Assembly: GCF_004348535.1 (NCBI RefSeq)
Contig: NZ_SMJX01000041.1
Coordinates: 1 to 40,072, forward strand
Source of the DNA: Actinomadura sp. KC216
GTDB taxonomy: Bacteria; Actinomycetota; Actinomycetes; Streptosporangiales; Streptosporangiaceae
Length of the DNA stretch: 40,072 nt
Reading direction: 5' to 3'
The notes below the pieces were generated by a model. That model ran no database searches. It had not been told where the DNA came from and worked only from the letters and a program-made list of their open reading frames with translations. Positions 1 to 8,509 of this stretch are shown piece after piece (position 1 is the first letter of the stretch; each line of letters begins with the position of its first letter). The position numbers and the translations under genes are program-made.

Positions 1-333
1 CTCCACCCGCCCGCCGAGCGCCGCCGCGAGCGCCTGCCCGCCGAAGCAGACCCCCAGCACCGGCACGCCCTGCTCATGCGCCGAGGCGAGCATCCGCAGC
101 TCAGGCTCGACCCAAGTGGCGACGATGGAATCAGTCACCGACCATGGCGCCCCCATGGGTACCACGAGGTCCCACTGCCCCGGGTCGGGGAACTCGAACG
201 CCACACCCGGCGTCCGGTGCCGCTCCTCGGGAACCACCACCATCTCGGTGACCTCGAACCCCCGCTCGGTGAGGCGCTCCCCCACCGGCCCGGGCGGCGA
301 TACATGATCATGCTGCACGACGAGCGCCCGCAC
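1..333 (-). CDS. Class I glutamine amidotransferase, N-terminal part (runs off window)
   Basis: The visible 111 residues have the Rossmann-like start of class I glutamine amidotransferases, and the nucleophile elbow GVCFGGQALA puts the catalytic Cys at residue 96. The His-Glu pair would lie beyond the window edge. Stand-alone proteins of this kind (GuaA/YfeJ-like) hydrolyse glutamine or act as gamma-glutamyl peptidases; the substrate cannot be told from this part. The GTG start at 333 is chosen because AAGGAGG ends four bases upstream and the protein begins with a typical beta-strand (RALVVQHD). The gene is incomplete only because the window ends. The family is clear, the specific role is not. 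Confidence 0.85.
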   Translation of the reverse strand, partial: MRALVVQHDHVSPPGPVGERLTERGFEVTEMVVVPEERHRTPGVAFEFPDPGQWDLVVPMGAPWSVTDSIVATWVEPELRMLASAHEQGVPVLGVCFGGQALAAALGGRVE

Positions 334-522
334 GGAACCTCCTTACGACTCCCCAAATCGTAAGCCCCCAAACGACCTCCCTTCCACCATGCGTATACCC
401 GGCGGAGGGTGGCTGAACGTGGCCGGTCATCCAGGTGACGGTCATGCGACGGGTGGTCGTTACATGACATGCTGTCACCGGTATTTTGGGCCAGCCAATC
501 CGAAGCAAAGAAAGCGAACGAC
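334..522. other. Intergenic region, divergent promoters expected
   Basis: This 189-base stretch lies between the start of the amidotransferase gene (minus) and the putative small membrane protein (plus). It is less GC-rich than the surrounding genes and must hold the amidotransferase promoter. I see no convincing -35/-10 pair, hairpin or repeat that I would name. Confidence 0.4.
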
Positions 523-798
523 ATGGCGGACAAGACCGTCGCGGGCGACGCGCACCTGATCGTCTCGGATCTGCCGGGCCGGAGGGCCACCCGGGGATGT
601 ATCGGCCCGAAGATCGCGGCCTGGGCCCTCGCCGCGCTCGTCGCCGCCGCGGCGGCCGGGCTGGTCGCCGCGTTCCTGCCGCGGGGTGAGCACCGCCGCG
701 GCCACCGCCGGGTCCACCGCCGGCGGCCCTGGCAGCGGGTGTGGAGCGGCGCTCCGGTGGCCGGCCGGGACGATGAGGCCGACGAGCGCCGGGGCTGA
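523..798 (+). CDS. Putative small single-pass membrane protein, unknown function
   Basis: A 91-residue reading frame with nearly all codons ending in G or C. It has a hydrophilic N-terminus, one Ala/Val/Leu-rich segment at about residues 35-54 that could cross the membrane, and a strongly Arg/His-rich C-terminus. ATG 523 is preferred over an upstream ATG at 469, but no good Shine-Dalgarno is present (only an A/G-rich AAAGAAAG). It ends 9 bases before the convergent methyltransferase stop. I do not recognise a family. The Arg-rich tail could mean that the true frame shifts after the membrane segment, or that the frame is fortuitous. Confidence 0.4.
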   Translation: MADKTVAGDAHLIVSDLPGRRATRGCIGPKIAAWALAALVAAAAAGLVAAFLPRGEHRRGHRRVHRRRPWQRVWSGAPVAGRDDEADERRG

Positions 799-807
799 CG
801 TCCGCCG

Positions 808-1425
808 TCACGGTTTGCGGAGCAGCAGGTGCCCGGCGGGGAAGCGCTCCTGCTCCGACGGTTCGCGGTGGAGGCGTGCGATCTCGGCCAGCCCGGCGCG
901 GCGGAGCAGGTCGGAGAGCGGGCTCAGCGGCCAGCGGTAGGCGAGGGTGACCTTGTGGTCGAAGGGCCGCGGCGTGTCGCCTTCGCAGGCCTGAAAGGCG
1001 ATCAGCAGGTGGCCGCCCGGCGCGAGGGCGCGGTGGAACTCGGAGAACACCCGCGGCAGGTCCTCCGGGGGCGTGTGGATGGTCGAGAACCAGGCGAGGA
1101 TGCCGCCCAGGCTTCCGTCCGCGATGTCGAGGGCGGTGATGGTGCCCTCGTCGAAGCGCAGGCCGGGGTGCTCCTTGCGGGCCTGCGCGATCATCTCGGG
1201 TGACAGGTCGACGCCGAAGACGGGGAGTCCCAGGGACGCGAGGTGGCCGGTCAGGCGGCCGGGGCCGCAGCCCAGGTCGGCGACCGGGCCGGAGCCCCGG
1301 GTCAGGTCGGCGAACGCGGCGAGCAGCGCGCGGTCGAGCGGCATGTCGTCCAGGAAGTCGCGGAACATGTCGGCGTAGAGGACGGCGACGGAGTCGTACG
1401 CGGATCGGGTGGCGGCTTCGGTCAT
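808..1425 (-). CDS. Class I SAM-dependent methyltransferase
   Basis: This 205-residue protein carries the SAM-binding motif I, VADLGCGPG, at residues 48-56. It is followed by the acidic end of strand 2 (GVDLSPEMI), motif II/III-like segments and the post-motif ALAPGGHLLIAF, as in small Methyltransf_11/25-type enzymes. The acceptor is unknown. The reading frame is open far upstream, but ATG 1425 is the start: its ATGA overlaps the TGA of the carboxyltransferase gene by four bases, which implies translational coupling, and the protein then has normal family length. No other domain is present. Confidence 0.88.
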   Translation of the reverse strand: MTEAATRSAYDSVAVLYADMFRDFLDDMPLDRALLAAFADLTRGSGPVADLGCGPGRLTGHLASLGLPVFGVDLSPEMIAQARKEHPGLRFDEGTITALDIADGSLGGILAWFSTIHTPPEDLPRVFSEFHRALAPGGHLLIAFQACEGDTPRPFDHKVTLAYRWPLSPLSDLLRRAGLAEIARLHREPSEQERFPAGHLLLRKP

Positions 1426-2897
1426 GGGGGTGGACGGTAGCGGGCCGCGCGGGCCGCCGGAGTGCCGGGGGCGAGGCCGGACAGGCCCGCCTCGACGGCG
1501 GCGGAGGCGCGGCGGCAGAACGGCTCCGGCTCGTCGGCGGCGTCGGGATGCTCGTCCACGAGGACGTCGGCCAGCCCGTCGCGGAGCAGGTCCGCCGACC
1601 GGACGCCCTGCGCCGCCGCCATCTCGCCCGCCCGGGACGGGGTCCGGTGGACGATCAGCGAGGCGCCCTCCGGCGGGAGCGGGGACAGCCAGGCGTGCCG
1701 GGCCACGAGCACGCGGTCCGCGGGGAGGAGGGCGAGCGCCGCGCCGCCCGTGCCCTCGCCGAGCAGGAGGCAGAGCGTCGGCGCGGGCAGCGTGACCAGG
1801 TCGGCGAGGCAGCGGGCGATCTCGCCCGCGAGGCCGCCCTCCTCCGCCTCGGCCGACAGGGCCGCGCCCGGCGTGTCGATGACCGTGACCAGCGGCAGCC
1901 CCAGCTCGGCCGCGAGGCGCATGCCGCGGCGCGCGACGCGGAGGGCGGCCGGGCCGAGAGGGTGGCCGGTGCGCTGGCTGTGCCGGTCCTGGCCGATCAG
2001 GACGCAGGGCGCCGCGCCGAAGCGGGTGAGGGCGAGCAGGAGCCCCCTGCCCGCCTCGCCCTGGCCGGTGCCGGAGAGCGGGGTGACGTCGGACGCGCCG
2101 TACCGGAGCAGCTCCCGCACCCCCGGACGCCCCGGCCGCCGCGACCGTTCGATCGACTCCCACGCCGCCGTCTCCGGCGCGGCACCGGACGAAGGCTGTG
2201 GTTGACGAGCCGCGGGCGGTCTCTCGCACAGGACGTTCAGCGTGCGGGACGCCACCTCCGCCAGGTCGTCGATGGGGACCACGGCGTCCAGCAGCCCCTT
2301 GGCCGCGAGGTTCTCGGCGACCTGGACGCCGGGCGGGAACGGTTCGCCGTGCAGGCCCTCGTACACGCGCGGCCCCAGGAATCCGATGAGCGCGCCCGGC
2401 TCGGCGGCCGTGACGTGGCCGAGCGAACCCCAGGAGGCGAACACGCCGCCCGTGGTGGGATGCCGCAGGTAGACGAGGTACGGGAGCCCGGCGGCGCGGT
2501 GCGCCATGACGGCGGCGGTGATGCGCGCCATCTGGACGAACGCGGCCGTCCCCTCCTGCATCCGGGTGCCGCCGGACGCGGGCGCGGCGAGCAGCGGCAG
2601 GCGCTCGGCGGTGGCGCGCTCCACGGCCGCGACGATCCGGCCTGCCGTGGCGAGGCCGATCGATCCGGCGAGGAAACCGAACTCCGACACGACGAACGCG
2701 ACGCGGCGGCCGTGCAGGCGGCCCTCACCGGTGACGACGGCCTCGTCGCATCCGCTGCGCTCGCGGGCGGCGGCCAGATCCCGGCCGTAGGGCGAGGACG
2801 GGTCAGGGCCTCCGGCGGGCGGGGTGTCCCAGGACGTCCAGCCGCCCGCGTCCAGGACGCGGCGCAGCAGCTCCCGCGCCCCGGCTCGTTCCGTCAC
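1422..2897 (-). CDS. Acetyl-CoA carboxylase carboxyltransferase, fused beta and alpha subunits
   Basis: A 491-residue protein carrying both halves of the bacterial carboxyltransferase, which moves carboxylate from carboxybiotin to acetyl-CoA. Residues ~50-225 resemble AccD (PASGGTRMQEG at 106-116 and the RHPTTGGVFASWGSLG stretch at 145-160 form the oxyanion/CoA region). Residues ~265-480 resemble AccA (DTPGAALSAEAEEGGLAGEI; LLLGEGTGGAALALLPADRV). The four-Cys zinc ribbon normally at the AccD N-terminus is absent. The start is GTG 2897 with a weak GGGGCG upstream. It overlaps the downstream methyltransferase by four bases. No biotin carboxylase or BCCP gene is in the window, so partners must be encoded elsewhere. 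A decarboxylase or another acyl-CoA substrate cannot be excluded. Confidence 0.9.
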   Translation of the reverse strand: MTERAGARELLRRVLDAGGWTSWDTPPAGGPDPSSPYGRDLAAARERSGCDEAVVTGEGRLHGRRVAFVVSEFGFLAGSIGLATAGRIVAAVERATAERLPLLAAPASGGTRMQEGTAAFVQMARITAAVMAHRAAGLPYLVYLRHPTTGGVFASWGSLGHVTAAEPGALIGFLGPRVYEGLHGEPFPPGVQVAENLAAKGLLDAVVPIDDLAEVASRTLNVLCERPPAARQPQPSSGAAPETAAWESIERSRRPGRPGVRELLRYGASDVTPLSGTGQGEAGRGLLLALTRFGAAPCVLIGQDRHSQRTGHPLGPAALRVARRGMRLAAELGLPLVTVIDTPGAALSAEAEEGGLAGEIARCLADLVTLPAPTLCLLLGEGTGGAALALLPADRVLVARHAWLSPLPPEGASLIVHRTPSRAGEMAAAQGVRSADLLRDGLADVLVDEHPDAADEPEPFCRRASAAVEAGLSGLAPGTPAARAARYRPPP

Positions 2898-2980
2898 CGC
2901 CCCATCATGACCGGACGGGCAGGTCGACCCGGGTGCCGGGGGTGGACACTGGGAGCGCAGCCGGGAGAAGAGGGAGCACG

Positions 2981-4396
2981 GTGTCAGAGGAGATCCACTT
3001 CGCGTCCGCGCGCGAGCTGGCCCGCCGGATCCGGGCGCGGGAGCTGTCGGCCCGCGAGGTCGTGCGGGCGCATCTCGACCAGATCGAGCGGACGAACCCG
3101 CAGGTCAACGCCATCGTGACGCTGGTGGCGGAGCGGGCGCTGGAGCAGGCGCGCGACGCCGACGACCGGCTCGCCAAGGGCGCGGACACAGGGCCGCTGC
3201 ACGGGCTGCCCGTCGCGCACAAGGACACGCACGCCACCGAGGGCATCCGCACGACCTCCGGTTCGCCGATCTTCGCCGGCCTCGTCCCGGCCGCCGACGA
3301 GCTCGTCATCGAGCGGATCCGCGCCGCCGGGGCCATCACGATCGGCAAGACGAACGTGCCGGAGTTCGCGGCGGGGTCGCACACCTTCAACCCCGTCTTC
3401 GGCCTCACCCGCAACCCCTACGACCTGTCGCGGTCGGCGGGCGGCAGCAGCGGCGGCGCGGCGGCCGCGCTGGCGTGCGGCATGCATCCGATCGCGGACG
3501 GCAGCGACATGGGCGGCTCGCTGCGCAACCCCGCGTCGTTCTGCAACGTCGTCGGGTTCCGCCCGTCGCCGGGACGGGTGCCGTCGTGGCCGGTGCCCGC
3601 GGGCTGGGCGACGATGGGCGTCCAGGGCCCGATGGCGCGGAATGTGGCGGACGCGGCGCTGCTGCTGTCGGTGCTCGCCGGTCCCGACCCGCGCAGCCCG
3701 ATCGCGCTGGACACGCCCGGATCGGCGTTCGCGGGCCCGCTCGACCGGGACGTCACCGGCCTGCGGCTCGCCTGGTCCCCCGACCTCGGCGGGCGGGTGC
3801 CCGTCGATCCGGCGGTCACCGGCGTCCTGGAACCGGCGGTCAAGGCGTTCGAGGCGCTCGGCTGCGCGGTGGACGAGGCGTGCCCCGACCTGTCGGGCGC
3901 GGACGAGGTCTTCCGCACGCTGCGCGCCTGGCACTGGGACCTCGCCCTCGGCGCCCTCCTCGACCAGCGTCCCGCCGACTTCAAACCGTCGCTCGCCGAG
4001 AACATCCAGGCCGGTCGCGCCCTCACCGGCACCGACGTCGGACGTGCGGAAGTGCTCCACACGGCGCTGTTCCACCGCGTCAGGGAGTTCTTCGGACGCT
4101 ACGACGCGCTGCTGCTCCCGGTCAGCCAGGTGCCGCCGTTCGACGCCGCGATCGAGTACCCGGACGAGGTCGCCGGGCACCCCATGCCCGACTACCTGGA
4201 GTGGATGCGGTCCTGCTTCCTCGTCTCGGCGACCGGCTGCCCGGCCCTGTCGGTCCCGGCCGGGTTCACCGAGGACGGGCTGCCGGTCGGCCTGCAGATC
4301 GTCGGGCCGCACCGCGCCGACCTCGCCGTCCTGCGGCTCGGGCACGCCTTCGAGCAGGCCACCCGGCACGGGACGCGGCGCCCGCCCATCGCCTGA
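2981..4396 (+). CDS. Amidase signature family hydrolase (first of two)
   Basis: A 471-residue amidase signature enzyme that hydrolyses C-N bonds through a Ser-cisSer-Lys triad. By motif these are Lys81 (VAHKDTH), Ser156 (AGGSSGG) and Ser180 (DMGGSLRNP). The C-terminal core SVPAGFTEDGLPVGLQIVG is typical of the family. The GTG start at 2981 is chosen over an in-frame upstream start because GGGAG lies eight bases upstream and homologues begin near this point. It is divergent from the carboxyltransferase gene and convergent with the histidine kinase (14 bases between stops). There are no signs of GatA function, since gatC and gatB are absent nearby; it is probably a catabolic amidase of unknown substrate. 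Confidence 0.92.
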   Translation: MSEEIHFASARELARRIRARELSAREVVRAHLDQIERTNPQVNAIVTLVAERALEQARDADDRLAKGADTGPLHGLPVAHKDTHATEGIRTTSGSPIFAGLVPAADELVIERIRAAGAITIGKTNVPEFAAGSHTFNPVFGLTRNPYDLSRSAGGSSGGAAAALACGMHPIADGSDMGGSLRNPASFCNVVGFRPSPGRVPSWPVPAGWATMGVQGPMARNVADAALLLSVLAGPDPRSPIALDTPGSAFAGPLDRDVTGLRLAWSPDLGGRVPVDPAVTGVLEPAVKAFEALGCAVDEACPDLSGADEVFRTLRAWHWDLALGALLDQRPADFKPSLAENIQAGRALTGTDVGRAEVLHTALFHRVREFFGRYDALLLPVSQVPPFDAAIEYPDEVAGHPMPDYLEWMRSCFLVSATGCPALSVPAGFTEDGLPVGLQIVGPHRADLAVLRLGHAFEQATRHGTRRPPIA

Positions 4397-4410
4397 CGCC
4401 CGGCGGAAGG

Positions 4411-5784
4411 TCAGGGCGTCTCGGACTTGTCGAGCGGGATCCGCAGGACGAGCCGCGCGCCCTTGTCGCTGTCCGCGGCGACGAGCGTGCCGCCGTGCGC
4501 GCGGGCGATGTCGCGGGAGATCGTCAGGCCGAGGCCGGTGCCGCCGCGGTCGCGCTCGCGGCCCTCGGCGAGCCGCTGGAACCGCCAGAAGATCCGTTCG
4601 CGGTCCTCGGGCGCGATGCCGGCGCCGTCGTCCAGGACCTGGAGGACGGCGTCGTCCTCGTCCGTGGTCACGGTGACCCACACCCCCGACGCGGCGTGCC
4701 GCTCGGCGTTGTCGAGCAGGTTCGTCAGCAGCCTGACGAGGTGGTGCGCCGTGGCCCGCACCATGATCCCCTCGCCCGCGTCGACCTCGACCGGGACCCG
4801 CCGGGGGCGCCGCGCCGCCTCCGCGCGGACCAGCTCGCCGAGGTCGATCCGCTCCCGCGCGACGTGCACGCCCGCACCCAGCTTGGCGAGGATCAGCAGG
4901 TCGGTGACGATGCTCTGCAGCCGGTCGGCGTCGGCGAGCGCGGCGCGGGCGACGGCGGGCCAGTCCTCGTCGTCCGGGCGTTCCAGCGCGACCTCCAGCT
5001 GCGCGCGCAGCCCGGTGAGCGGGCTGCGCAGCTCGTGCGAGACGTCCGCGACGAAGCCGCGCTGCCGGGCGAGCACGGCCTCCAGCCTGCTCAGCGTCAC
5101 GTTCACCGACTCGCCGAGCTCGGACACCTCGTCGACCGGCCCGGGGACGGTCACCCGGCGTCCGGCGCCCCGGCCGGTGATCTCGGCGAGCTCGGCGCTC
5201 ATCACCCGGACCGGGCGCAGCGCCCGCTTCACCGCCAGCGACACGATCCAGCCGACCGCCATGGTGGCGAGCAGCACGGAGGCCGCGAGCATGCCGATGA
5301 ACAGGCCCTTGTACTGGGTGAGGCCGCCGATGGGGGCGCCGGTGTGCACGATCCGCCAGCCGTGCGGGGTCCGCACGCTGTCGGTGACCAGGTAGACCGC
5401 GCCCTTGCCCCGGAGGTCGAGGGTGCGGTGCTCGGCACGTCCCGGCACGCGCGGCGGCGGCACGTCCAGCGGGCCGCGCCCGCGCAGCGAATCGCTCGAC
5501 GCGACCAGCCCGCCTTCGGTGTTCACGACCTGGAGGAGCGTGAAGTCCGGGTCGTCGACGGGCAGCGTGCCGTGCGGGTCGGTGGTGCGCACGAGCGTGG
5601 TCAGGTCCGTGCTGACGAAGGTGCCGCGCTCGCGCAGGTCCCGGTACACGGTGCCGCGGACGGCCTGGTAGAAGAGCACGACGCCGGCGGAGAGCAGGAG
5701 GAGGACGATGAGGGTGGCGGCGGCCGTCACGCGGGTCCGCACCGACCAGCACGACGGTGACAGCCTGCCCCCGGATATCCGCAC
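4411..5784 (-). CDS. Membrane sensor histidine kinase, no adjacent response regulator
   Basis: A 457-residue two-pass sensor kinase. TM1 is at about 20-41, an extracytoplasmic sensor region at ~42-155, and TM2 at ~161-184. A HAMP linker follows, then a HisKA box FVADVSHELRSPLTG with phospho-acceptor His250. The ATPase domain has the N box (LTNLLDNAERH), G1 (DDGAGIAPEDR) and G2 (GGTGLGLTISRD). GTG 5784 is preferred because GGGGAGG lies about ten bases upstream; an in-frame GTG at 5814 would add ten basic residues. Most actinobacterial kinases of this type pair with an adjacent OmpR-family regulator, but neither neighbour is one. The signal is unknown. Confidence 0.92.
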   Translation of the reverse strand: MRISGGRLSPSCWSVRTRVTAAATLIVLLLLSAGVVLFYQAVRGTVYRDLRERGTFVSTDLTTLVRTTDPHGTLPVDDPDFTLLQVVNTEGGLVASSDSLRGRGPLDVPPPRVPGRAEHRTLDLRGKGAVYLVTDSVRTPHGWRIVHTGAPIGGLTQYKGLFIGMLAASVLLATMAVGWIVSLAVKRALRPVRVMSAELAEITGRGAGRRVTVPGPVDEVSELGESVNVTLSRLEAVLARQRGFVADVSHELRSPLTGLRAQLEVALERPDDEDWPAVARAALADADRLQSIVTDLLILAKLGAGVHVARERIDLGELVRAEAARRPRRVPVEVDAGEGIMVRATAHHLVRLLTNLLDNAERHAASGVWVTVTTDEDDAVLQVLDDGAGIAPEDRERIFWRFQRLAEGRERDRGGTGLGLTISRDIARAHGGTLVAADSDKGARLVLRIPLDKSETP

Positions 5785-6211
5785 CCCGGTGCCCCTCCCC
5801 CTTCCGGCTCGCACGCGGCACCGGGCCCGCGCCGCGTTCCAGCGACCGGGGGGAGAACGCAGGACTGGATGTTACCTGCTCATTGCCCGGCGAAACATCA
5901 CCTGAGCTGGGCAGATGACGACTCCTGAGCATGACGGATGCCCGCGCGGACGGCGCCTCCCACCCCTGGGGAGCCGCCCGTGCGGGCACCAGGTCCGGCA
6001 CCGCCCGCCACCCGCGCGCCGAGGAGGAAAGAAAACCGGCGGGACCGGGCCGTGCTTGCCGAACCGCCACCCACTCTGCCGTGCCGAAGTGCACGGAACG
6101 CGACATCGACATGACGAGCACGTTTCCGGCACTTCCTGCGAAGACACCCCAATAATCCGCCGCCGAACGGGGATGCACGGGACGAGCACAGCAAGGGGGC
6201 CGGAAAGACCC
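5785..6211. promoter_or_regulatory. Divergent promoter region between histidine kinase and Ser/Thr kinase
   Basis: A 427-base non-coding stretch between divergent starts. It contains an A/T-rich 13-mer, ACCCCAATAATCC, at 6146-6158, 54 bases before the Ser/Thr kinase start; the identical word occurs upstream of the prolyl oligopeptidase gene. No clear -35/-10 pair is assigned. Frames that read through it on the minus strand have no recognisable product. Confidence 0.5.
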
Positions 6212-7333
6212 ATGAACGGAGACATCAGGCCGCTGGAACCCGCCGACCCGCGCGAGGTCGGCGGGCACACGCTGCTCGGCCGCCTCGGCTCGGGCGGCAT
6301 GGGCACGGTCTACCTCGGCACCGACCCGGTGTCGGGCGGGCGCGTCGCGGTGAAGACCATCCATCCGCACCTCGCCGGCGACCCGTCCTCCCGGCGTCGT
6401 TTCCTGGACGAGGCGTACCTCGCCGGCCGCGTCGCCTCGTTCTGCACGGCGCGGGTCCTCGCGCACGGCGAGGAGGAGGGCCGCCCCTACCTCGTGACCG
6501 AGTACGTGGGCGGTGTGTCGCTGCACGACCGGCTCGTCGACGACGGCCCGCTCCCGGCCGCCGACCTGCACGGCGTCGCGGTCGGGGTCGCGTCGGCGCT
6601 CGCCGCGATCCACGCGGCGGGCCTGGTGCACCGCGACCTGAAGCCCGCCAACGTGATGCTGACCCTGTCCGGCTGCCGCGTCATCGACTTCGGCATCGCC
6701 CGCAGCCAGGACTCCATCAGCGTGACGGCCGCGACCGGCAAGGTCCTCGGCACGCCCGGCTGGATGGCGCCGGAGGTGCTCATCGGCGGGCCCGCGACGC
6801 CGGCCGCCGACGTGTTCGCCTGGGGCTGCCTCATCGCCCACGCGGGGACGGGACGGATGCCCATCGGCGGCGACCCGGCGACCCTGCGGACGGCGTCCGA
6901 CGAGCCCGACCTGTCCGGGCTGCCGGAGTCGCTGGTCCCGGCGGTGCGGGCCGCGCTGGCGCGCAACCCGGTGGACCGCCCGACCGCGTCCGACCTGCTG
7001 CTCGCGCTCGTGGAGCAGTCGCCGTCCAACGCCTGGCCCGCCCCCGGCGGGACGCCCGCGTCGCGCCTCGCGCCGCTTCAGCTGTCGGTCTGCGCCGCGC
7101 CCAGGCAGCACGACCCGTCGGGCCCGTCCCTGCCGGACGAGCGCGTGGAGACCGACACCAGGGCGTTCACGCCGATCGCGGTGGCGGGCGCCATGTCGTC
7201 CACGCGGGCGCGCCTGCTGGCGGGCCTCGGGGCGGCCGCCGGGACCGCGGTGATCGGGGCCATCCTCGCCGGACGGACGCAGAGCAAAGGCGGCCGGCGG
7301 CCCTTATCGCCCGCCAGGCACAGGCGCCGTTAG
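6212..7333 (+). CDS. Hanks-type serine/threonine protein kinase with C-terminal membrane segment
   Basis: A 373-residue PknB-like kinase. It has the Gly-rich loop GRLGSGGMGTVY (23-34), invariant Lys48 in VAVKTI, catalytic loop HRDLKPANV with Asp142, DFG at 159-161 and an activation segment with Ser/Thr at 165-181 ending in GTPGWMAPE. After a Pro-rich linker, one hydrophobic segment (about 334-354) is followed by only ~19 basic residues, so no PASTA or other external sensor domain exists. ATG 6212 (GGAAAG upstream) gives a normal N-terminus; the frame is open further upstream but is not kinase-like. It ends 17 bases from the convergent phosphatase gene, which makes a regulatory relationship attractive but unproven. 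Confidence 0.93.
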   Translation: MNGDIRPLEPADPREVGGHTLLGRLGSGGMGTVYLGTDPVSGGRVAVKTIHPHLAGDPSSRRRFLDEAYLAGRVASFCTARVLAHGEEEGRPYLVTEYVGGVSLHDRLVDDGPLPAADLHGVAVGVASALAAIHAAGLVHRDLKPANVMLTLSGCRVIDFGIARSQDSISVTAATGKVLGTPGWMAPEVLIGGPATPAADVFAWGCLIAHAGTGRMPIGGDPATLRTASDEPDLSGLPESLVPAVRAALARNPVDRPTASDLLLALVEQSPSNAWPAPGGTPASRLAPLQLSVCAAPRQHDPSGPSLPDERVETDTRAFTPIAVAGAMSSTRARLLAGLGAAAGTAVIGAILAGRTQSKGGRRPLSPARHRRR

Positions 7334-7350
7334 GAAAACCGGAGAGGCCG

Positions 7351-8469
7351 TCAGACGCGCCAGATCACGACGAGGGCGCAGTCGTCGTCGCGGGCCGCGG
7401 CCATCGTCTCCACCAGCTCCCGCGCGCCGCTGCCGAACCCCTGCGGGACGAGCCGCTCCGCCTCGCCGAGCAGCCGGTCGATGCCGGCGTCCAGGTCGCT
7501 GCCCGGCGACTCGACCAGCCCGTCGGTGTAGAGGAGCAGCGCGTCGCCGGGGCCCAGCGTGCCGTGCTCGGGGACGCATTTCAGGTCGGGCACGACGCCG
7601 AGCACCACGCCCTTGGCGGAGCTGACCCGCCAGGCGCCGCTGCCCGCGTCGAACTGGACGGCCGGCGGATGCCCCGCCGACTCGACCGTGAACTCCCCCG
7701 TCGCCAGGTCGACGACGACGTGCACGGCCGTGACGAACCCCTCGTCCCAGCGCTGGCGCTGCAGGTAGGCGTTGCACGCGGGCAGGAAACGATCAGGCTG
7801 GACCGATCCAAGAAGGCCGCCGAACGCACCGGACAGCATCAGCGCCCGTGTCCCGGCGTCGGTGCCCTTCCCGGACACGTCGACCAGCGCCACCTCCAGC
7901 GAGTCGCCCTGGTAGGACGACACCACGAAGTCGCCGCCGAACGACGACCCGCCGGCCTGCAGCAGCACGACCTGCGTGCCCCAGCCGTCCGGCAGCTCGG
8001 GCATCTCGCCCTGGCGCTGCAGCCGGTCGCGCAGCTCCAGCAGCATCGAGTCGCCGCGCAGGCCCTGCACGCCGAGCTTCTGCCGCGTCCGGGCGAGCGA
8101 CAGCGCCAGCACCGCGGTGATCGACAGCGTGGCGACCATCCCGGGGCCGATCGCGGCGACGTCGTGCCAGGCGTTGTAGGCCGTCACCGCCACCACCACG
8201 CCGAGCAGCGCGACCAGGCTGCGCACCTTCAGCAGCAGCCCGCCGCCGAGCACGATCAGCACCAGCGCGCCGGACGGGGCCAGCCCGCGCGAGTCGGTGG
8301 AGGTGGCGAGCCCGATCGCGATCGCGAGGACCGCCAGCGCCGCGAAGACGTACCGCTCCCGGGTCAGCTTGCCCCGCCTGAGCCAGCGGTAGAACGCCAC
8401 GAGCAGCGGAATCTTCCGCAGCACGTCGCGCACTCGCGGCGGTAGCAGCTGCACCAGTCGTTGAAGCAT
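7351..8469 (-). CDS. Membrane-anchored SpoIIE/PP2C-type protein phosphatase
   Basis: A 372-residue protein with about four hydrophobic segments (roughly 40-57, 67-80, 84-100 and 108-126) and a cytoplasmic SpoIIE-like PPM phosphatase domain (~150-372). The metal-binding motifs GGDF (178-181), DVSGKG (197-202) and the C-terminal ARDDDCALVVI are all present. This layout resembles RsbU/RsbP-like enzymes that dephosphorylate anti-anti-sigma factors, though no sigma, anti-sigma or STAS gene is in the window. ATG 8469 is preferred over longer in-frame options because homologous membrane phosphatases begin near their first amphipathic helix. It is convergent with the Ser/Thr kinase gene. Confidence 0.9.
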   Translation of the reverse strand: MLQRLVQLLPPRVRDVLRKIPLLVAFYRWLRRGKLTRERYVFAALAVLAIAIGLATSTDSRGLAPSGALVLIVLGGGLLLKVRSLVALLGVVVAVTAYNAWHDVAAIGPGMVATLSITAVLALSLARTRQKLGVQGLRGDSMLLELRDRLQRQGEMPELPDGWGTQVVLLQAGGSSFGGDFVVSSYQGDSLEVALVDVSGKGTDAGTRALMLSGAFGGLLGSVQPDRFLPACNAYLQRQRWDEGFVTAVHVVVDLATGEFTVESAGHPPAVQFDAGSGAWRVSSAKGVVLGVVPDLKCVPEHGTLGPGDALLLYTDGLVESPGSDLDAGIDRLLGEAERLVPQGFGSGARELVETMAAARDDDCALVVIWRV

Positions 8470-8509
8470 GTCCCCGGCACTGTACCGAGCAATCACCACC
8501 GCCGGTCGG

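Noticed and set aside
808..2229. One long protein joining the methyltransferase to an upstream segment
   Set aside because: The upstream part is a shadow of the carboxyltransferase in another frame. The ATGA overlap at 1422-1425 gives the proper start.
808..4396. Biosynthetic gene cluster around the carboxyltransferase and methyltransferase
   Set aside because: No polyketide synthase, NRPS or other scaffold enzyme is present anywhere in the window.
2984..7111. Very long minus-strand open frame (over 1300 codons), Arg-rich
   Set aside because: It runs antisense to a clear amidase and a clear Ser/Thr kinase and through the histidine kinase in another frame. Long antisense frames are expected at this GC content; no domain is recognisable.
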